From Rhodobacteraceae bacterium UBA7436 (GTDB lineage: Bacteria > Pseudomonadota > Alphaproteobacteria > Rhodobacterales > Rhodobacteraceae), in the NCBI GenBank assembly GCA_002478745.1, contig DLQI01000061.1, positions 1 to 6,675 of the forward strand: a stretch of 6,675 nucleotides of DNA. The letters run 5' to 3'. Position numbers and translations under genes: made by a program. How positions within the stretch are numbered: the stretch's first letter is position 1; each line of letters starts with the position of its first letter. This document shows, piece by piece, positions 5,117 through 6,675 of this stretch. The notes below the pieces were generated by a model. The model saw nothing but the letters and a program-made list of their open reading frames with translations, made no database searches and had not been told where the DNA came from.

Positions 5117-6595
5117 ATGACACAACTTCCCCATTTTCAACTGTATATCGACGGCGAATTTACTGAAGGCCATGATACTCAGGTTATGACGACGCAGAAC
5201 CCTGCAACTGGTGAGGACTGGGCAACATTTTCCTGTGCCGCTCCGCAAGACGTTGATCGCGCCGTAACAGCTGCGCGCCGCGTTCTGGATGATCCGGCAT
5301 GGCGCGATATGACCCAAACCCAACGCGGTAAGTTGTTGTATCGTTTGGGGGAATTGATCGAAGAAAATGCGCAGAAATTAGGACGTCTTGAAACAACAGA
5401 CAGCGGCAAGCTGTTAGCGGAAACCGCCAGCCAGACCGGGTATGTAGGGGACTATTATCGTTATTATGCGGGCCTTGCGGATAAGATCGAAGGGGCGGTG
5501 TTGCCCATCGACAAACCCGATATGCACGTTTTTACGCGCCGCGAACCAATCGGGGTGGTCGTTGCAATCGTACCGTGGAACGCGCAGATGTTCCTCACTG
5601 CGACGAAGTTAGGGCCCGCATTGGCCGCAGGCTGCTCGGTAATCCTAAAAGCGTCAGAAGTCGCACCAGCTCCTATGTTTGAATTTGCCCGCCTCGTTGC
5701 AGAGGCGGGCTTCCCTGAGGGTACTGTATCCATCATTACGGGCGATGCTAAGAATTGCGCCATTCCCTTGACACGCCATGCCGATGTAGACCGGATCGCC
5801 TTCACGGGTGGCCCAGATACGGCCCGCCATGTCGTACGTAATTCGGCAGAGAATTTCGCAGTTACCTCGCTTGAGCTTGGGGGGAAATCTCCGATCTTAG
5901 TATTTGAAGATGCAGATCTAGAAGGCGCAGCAAACGGGCTGATTGCAGGTAATTTTGGGGCTTCAGGACAAAGTTGTGTTGCTGGATCGCGAGGGCTTGT
6001 TCACAGGTCGATTTTGGAAGACTTGATTGCGCGAATTTCTGAGAACTGCGCGAATATTGTTGTTGGCGATCCACTAGATGCCAGAACAAACCTGGGGCCG
6101 CTGTGCACCAAGGCGCAAATTGATTTGATCACAGCAACTTTAGCAAAAGCCAAAGATCAGGGGGCAATTATTCGTTTTGGTGGAGCACCATTGAATACCG
6201 CTGGTAACTTCATGGCTCCAACTTTGGTTGAGTGTAACGATCATCATGTCGAAACACTGAATGTGGAATTGTTCGGTCCGGTCATGTCGCTAATCCCATT
6301 TGACACCGAAGAAGAAGCGATTGCCTTAGCCAATAGCACGCCCTTTGGCTTGGGATCGGGCGTATTCACCCAAAATTTAGCGAGGGCACATAGGGTTTCA
6401 GCGCGCCTTAAGGCAGGCATATGTTGGGTTAATACCTATCGCGCAATTTCACCGATAGCTCCTTTTGGTGGATACAATCATTCGGGTTACGGTCGTGAAG
6501 CGGGTATCGAGGCAATAAATGATTATACCCGTACAAAAACGACGTGGATCAACACTTCGGTCGATCCGATGGCGAACCCTTTTGTAATGCGATGA
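5117..6595 (+). CDS. NAD(P)+-dependent aldehyde dehydrogenase
   Basis: The 492-residue product is a full-length aldehyde dehydrogenase. The catalytic Cys287 lies in GASGQSCVAG, the general base Glu253 in LELGGKSP, and the oxyanion Asn155 in VPWNAQ. Lys178 and Glu181 in ILKASE, FTGG (229-232) and Glu384 in ELFGPV bind the cofactor; the Lys-x-x-Glu pattern suggests NAD+ preference. It starts 8 nt after the monooxygenase stop, with a ribosome binding site TGAGGA overlapping that stop. It is the last gene of the visible operon. By analogy with TgnC it may oxidise the hydroxylactone or aldehyde product of ring opening; a succinate-semialdehyde dehydrogenase role (TgnE-like) is the other main choice and cannot be excluded by eye. 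A perfect 9-bp GC-rich inverted repeat lies in the coding sequence (5687-5710). Confidence 0.93.
   Translation: MTQLPHFQLYIDGEFTEGHDTQVMTTQNPATGEDWATFSCAAPQDVDRAVTAARRVLDDPAWRDMTQTQRGKLLYRLGELIEENAQKLGRLETTDSGKLLAETASQTGYVGDYYRYYAGLADKIEGAVLPIDKPDMHVFTRREPIGVVVAIVPWNAQMFLTATKLGPALAAGCSVILKASEVAPAPMFEFARLVAEAGFPEGTVSIITGDAKNCAIPLTRHADVDRIAFTGGPDTARHVVRNSAENFAVTSLELGGKSPILVFEDADLEGAANGLIAGNFGASGQSCVAGSRGLVHRSILEDLIARISENCANIVVGDPLDARTNLGPLCTKAQIDLITATLAKAKDQGAIIRFGGAPLNTAGNFMAPTLVECNDHHVETLNVELFGPVMSLIPFDTEEEAIALANSTPFGLGSGVFTQNLARAHRVSARLKAGICWVNTYRAISPIAPFGGYNHSGYGREAGIEAINDYTRTKTTWINTSVDPMANPFVMR
5687..5710. repeat. Perfect 9-bp stem hairpin inside the aldehyde dehydrogenase gene
   Basis: GCCCGCCTC (5687-5695) and GAGGCGGGC (5702-5710) are perfect complements around the loop GTTGCA. 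They encode residues 191-198, ending just before Phe199, in the conserved A-R-L-V-A-E-A-G-F helix. Eight of nine stem pairs are G-C, so the mRNA stem should be stable. It lacks a U-tract (TTCCCTGAGG follows), so it is not an intrinsic terminator. Confidence 0.6.
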
Positions 6596-6675
6596 TTGTG
6601 ATGGGTTTGCTTAGCCAAATTTTCTTCATTAAGCCATGAATTTGTAGTGCTGGCGGCGTTGTCTAACGTGTTCGA
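6596..6675. other. Right edge, no gene seen
   Basis: The last 80 bases hold no recognisable gene. A weak hairpin TTTG/CAAA (6606-6619, loop CTTAGC) followed by TTTTC could be a poor terminator for the operon, but the 4-bp AT-rich stem is unconvincing. Whether the operon continues past the window (transporter, second dehydrogenase) cannot be seen. Confidence 0.4.

Noticed and set aside
1..6675. tRNA or rRNA genes, CRISPR array, insertion sequence
   Set aside because: No cloverleaf, no regularly spaced direct repeats and no transposase-like protein were seen on either strand.

Overview
The window looks like chromosomal DNA of a marine-type alphaproteobacterium, most probably Rhodobacterales. 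This is an inference from the gene families: a YaeQ protein, a GcvA-type LysR regulator, and a PF06684/DUF1185 protein of the kind solved structurally from Silicibacter (Ruegeria) pomeroyi. The codon use is of middling GC. No mobile element, tRNA, rRNA or CRISPR array is visible.

Layout. Positions 1-336 carry no confident gene. They hold a short open stretch on the plus strand and, on the minus strand, what may be the decayed remnant of a VRR-NUC (PD-(D/E)XK) nuclease gene. yaeQ (337-885, +) follows. Positions 886-1254, between the convergent yaeQ and lysR genes, are non-coding and contain one striking hairpin (1078-1109). A LysR-type regulator gene (1255-2124, -) is divergent from a tight five-gene operon on the plus strand: PF06684/DUF1185 'amino acid synthesis' protein (2217-2816), alpha/beta hydrolase (2788-3567), flavin reductase (3564-4073), luciferase-like flavin monooxygenase (4074-5108) and aldehyde dehydrogenase (5117-6595). 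The five genes overlap or are separated by at most 8 nt. The 92-nt divergent promoter region has two stacked inverted repeats, one of them a T-N11-A box, which suit a LysR regulator.

How the genes work together (inference). A two-component FMN monooxygenase, an aldehyde dehydrogenase and an alpha/beta hydrolase under a divergent LysR regulator match the enzyme set of the trigonelline (N-methylnicotinate) pathway of Acinetobacter baylyi (TgnA reductase, TgnB oxygenase, TgnC dehydrogenase, TgnD hydrolase). There the ring is opened directly by the flavin oxygenase, the product is oxidised, and a hydrolase splits it to methylamine, formate, CO2 and succinate semialdehyde. The proposal is that this operon encodes oxidative ring opening and hydrolysis of an N-heterocycle, trigonelline or a relative. 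The DUF1185 protein, first in the operon, is the least explained part. No transporter is present. Only one aldehyde dehydrogenase is present, so either the succinate-semialdehyde step is encoded elsewhere or the substrate differs. The exact substrate cannot be settled from sequence alone.
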